Made by a program: the position numbers and the translations under genes
Source: DRPN01 sp964599235
Lineage (GTDB): Bacteria; Bacteroidota; Bacteroidia; Bacteroidales; VadinHA17
Direction of reading: 5' to 3'
DNA: 64,000 bases
Assembly (NCBI GenBank): GCA_964599235.1
Contig: CAZRDX010000010.1
Location: forward strand, 1-64,000
The notes under the pieces: model-generated
Told to the model about the DNA's origin: nothing
What the model saw: the letters and a program-made list of their open reading frames with translations, nothing else
Database searches by the model: none
Shown here: piece after piece, positions 62,173 to 64,000 of the stretch
How the letters are laid out: every line of letters starts with the position of its first letter
Position numbering within the stretch: the first letter of the stretch is position 1

Positions 62173-64000
62173 ATGAGAACTTCCGTTCGTATCTTCTTAT
62201 ACCTTATATTGGTCGTTCCCGCGATGTCTCTCTCCGCCCAGAGAGGGGTTGATTACCTTGATCTCGGGGAGGGTGCCTGGTGCTGGTTTTCCGATCCCCG
62301 TGCCGTGTATGACAGTGTTACGGGCAGGATCGTTTTTGCACGCACTGCCTCCAACGGGGATCTTGTAGTGGCTACGTATGATCCTGCCACCGCCGTCCTG
62401 GATTCGACGGTCGTGATGCCGCATTTCCAGAAGGATGATCATACGGTGCCCTCGATCCTGTTTCTGCCTGACGGGCGGCTGATGCTGTTCTTCACCCGTC
62501 ACAACGGAGGTTTCTACTATACGCGTTCGTTGCGGCCGCATGATATCTCCGCCTTTGAGGAAGTGCGGATGCGTGATCTCGGCAACATGATGTGTTATAC
62601 CAATCCGGTGCTGCTGCGCGAAGAGCATGACCGTATCTATGTCTTTTTCAGGGGGGGGACCGACTCGAAACCGTCGTTCATCTGGTCGGATGACTTGGGG
62701 GAGAGCTGGTCGTCTCCCCGTACGCTGGTCTCCAGGCCGGGGGCTGCTGTCACCAACCGCCCTTATACCAAAGTGTACAGCGACGACAGGTCCACCATAT
62801 GGTTTGCTTTTACCGACGGTCATCCCCGGAAAGAACCGTGTAACTCGATCTATTTCCTGGCTTACCGGAAGGGCAAGTTTTATGATGCTGCGGGGAACGT
62901 GCTGGGGGATACCTCCGCTTTGCCTCTTGACCAGAACATGATCCCCCGTGTATACGACGGCGAGAAGACGCGGGTGCGTGCCTGGATCTGGGATCTGGCT
63001 GCCGACAGGGAGGGGCACCCCGTCCTGACCTATGCTACCTTTCCCGAGGATGCGCTGCACGTGTACCATTATGCCCGGTGGAACGGAACGTCATGGGAGA
63101 ACCACCGGATCTGCCGCGGCGGGAAATGGTTCCCGCGTTACCCGGGGAAGAAGGAGGATAAAGAGCCGGAACCCCACTATTCGGGAGGCGTCGTATTGGA
63201 CCCGCAGGATCCTTCGGTGGTATATCTCTCGCGCCCCCATGATGATATTTTTGAGATCGAGTGCTGGACAACCCCCGACCAGGGGACCAGCTGGCACCAT
63301 ACGGCCGTGACAAGGCATTCCGAACACGACAATGTGCGGCCTTTTGTGGTGCGGGACCATCCTGCCGGCCTGCATCCTCAGGTGTTGTGGATGAATATGT
63401 CCGTGTACCGTCACTATACCGATTTTCGTTCCACCATCCGGGGCGATCTCGCTGCTCCTCTATTTTCGGGAGTGATGGTGAAAGATTCCGTGAAGCGGGT
63501 GATGCGGGCCGTGGCCGACTGGGAGATCGGTCATTTTGATCCTCCCAGTCATCATCCTCTCGACTGGACCAACGGGGCCCTGTACGCCGGGATCTTTGCC
63601 TGGTCGCAGATAAGTGACGACCCGGAATACCTCGGTTTCCTCGAACGCATCGGCCGGAGGTATGGCTGGCAGCCCGGCTTCCGTATGTACCATGCCGACG
63701 ATCTGGTGGTCCCCCAGACTTTTCTTGATATCTACCGCCTGAAAAAGGATGAGCGCATGCTGGCACCATCCCGGGCGCGGGCCTGCTGGATCGTCGAGCA
63801 TCCTTCCAGGGCTTCGCTTGACTTCCGTAACTTCACCCCCTATACCACCGACCGGTGGTCGTGGTGTGATGCCCTCTTCATGGCCCCTCCGTTCTTTGCC
63901 CGTCTTTACGTCCTGACGGGGGACAAGAAGTTCTACCGCTTCATGGACAAAGAGTTCCATTCTACGTACGATTATCTTTATGATCCGGAAGACCATCTCT
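62173..64000 (+). CDS. BNR_4 / GH105-type fusion enzyme, partial (runs off the window)
   Basis: 609 residues are visible, with no stop. Signal peptide 1-22. Residues about 25-420 are a BNR_4-like propeller: GAWCWFSDPRAVYD, DDHTVPSILFLPDGRLMLFF, WSDDLGESWSSPRTL and the Ser/Trp repeat DQGTSWHHT. From about 430 an alpha/alpha barrel of the GH105 type begins, with DWTNGALYAG (Asp464) and SWCDALFMAPPFFARLY (Asp566). GH105 enzymes hydrolyse unsaturated uronic acids at the ends of lyase products; BNR_4 proteins act on ulvan, rhamnose-glucuronate or arabinogalactan side chains. The combination suggests two successive steps on one uronic-acid-containing glycan. The remaining C-terminus is outside the window. 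Confidence 0.82.
   Translation, partial: MRTSVRIFLYLILVVPAMSLSAQRGVDYLDLGEGAWCWFSDPRAVYDSVTGRIVFARTASNGDLVVATYDPATAVLDSTVVMPHFQKDDHTVPSILFLPDGRLMLFFTRHNGGFYYTRSLRPHDISAFEEVRMRDLGNMMCYTNPVLLREEHDRIYVFFRGGTDSKPSFIWSDDLGESWSSPRTLVSRPGAAVTNRPYTKVYSDDRSTIWFAFTDGHPRKEPCNSIYFLAYRKGKFYDAAGNVLGDTSALPLDQNMIPRVYDGEKTRVRAWIWDLAADREGHPVLTYATFPEDALHVYHYARWNGTSWENHRICRGGKWFPRYPGKKEDKEPEPHYSGGVVLDPQDPSVVYLSRPHDDIFEIECWTTPDQGTSWHHTAVTRHSEHDNVRPFVVRDHPAGLHPQVLWMNMSVYRHYTDFRSTIRGDLAAPLFSGVMVKDSVKRVMRAVADWEIGHFDPPSHHPLDWTNGALYAGIFAWSQISDDPEYLGFLERIGRRYGWQPGFRMYHADDLVVPQTFLDIYRLKKDERMLAPSRARACWIVEHPSRASLDFRNFTPYTTDRWSWCDALFMAPPFFARLYVLTGDKKFYRFMDKEFHSTYDYLYDPEDHL

Overview
The window reads as chromosomal DNA of a member of the Bacteroidota, most likely order Bacteroidales. 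Support comes from three SusC/SusD pairs, a FecI/FecR-type sigma/anti-sigma pair, a Bacteroidetes-type serine palmitoyltransferase, type IX secretion C-terminal sorting domains on two large proteins, and several perfect copies of the Bacteroidetes -7 promoter box (TAnnTTTG, mostly as TATCTTTG). Genus and species cannot be fixed from the sequence alone. No rRNA, tRNA or CRISPR array was seen.

Layout. 1-1.3 kb: the 3' end of rtcB, a dense array of mini-hairpins separated by GTCATT, and a HEPN/nucleotidyltransferase (MNT) pair flanked by two copies of a palindromic ATTGC..GCAAT repeat. 1.3-6.3 kb: a Gfo/Idh/MocA oxidoreductase converging on an operon of a uroporphyrinogen-decarboxylase-like protein, a DUF6807 (PmoA-like) protein and a lipoprotein oxidoreductase. 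6.4-13.8 kb: housekeeping genes (spt, a dynamin-like GTPase, tilS, trmO, a C69 dipeptidase, a four-helix membrane protein). 13.8-14.7 kb: a non-coding gap with a probable transposase remnant. 14.7-19.5 kb: a HmuR/HmuY-like heme uptake pair, cysM behind a structured leader with a terminator, and an AIM24-family protein. 19.6-27.5 kb: two very large T9SS-exported surface proteins.

27.7-43.1 kb: a tightly packed seven-gene operon made of three fasciclin-domain (FAS1) lipoproteins and two complete SusC/SusD pairs, with no recognisable enzyme. This is the best candidate in the window for an uncharacterised system: an outer-membrane uptake or adhesion machine in which FAS1 lipoproteins occupy the places usually taken by surface glycan-binding proteins and hydrolases.

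43.7-64 kb: a polysaccharide utilisation locus. GH20 and GH3 hydrolases come first, then an ECF sigma factor and FecR, a SusC with an N-terminal STN signalling domain, SusD, a stand-alone TonB plug-domain protein, a DUF4091/GH123-like hydrolase, a GH16 hydrolase and an S1 sulfatase. After an IS4-family insertion sequence comes a BNR_4-GH105 fusion that runs off the window. The STN domain and FecI/FecR indicate substrate-triggered trans-envelope signalling. The enzymes suggest a sulfated glycan containing amino sugars and/or uronic acids, but the substrate cannot be named from sequence.
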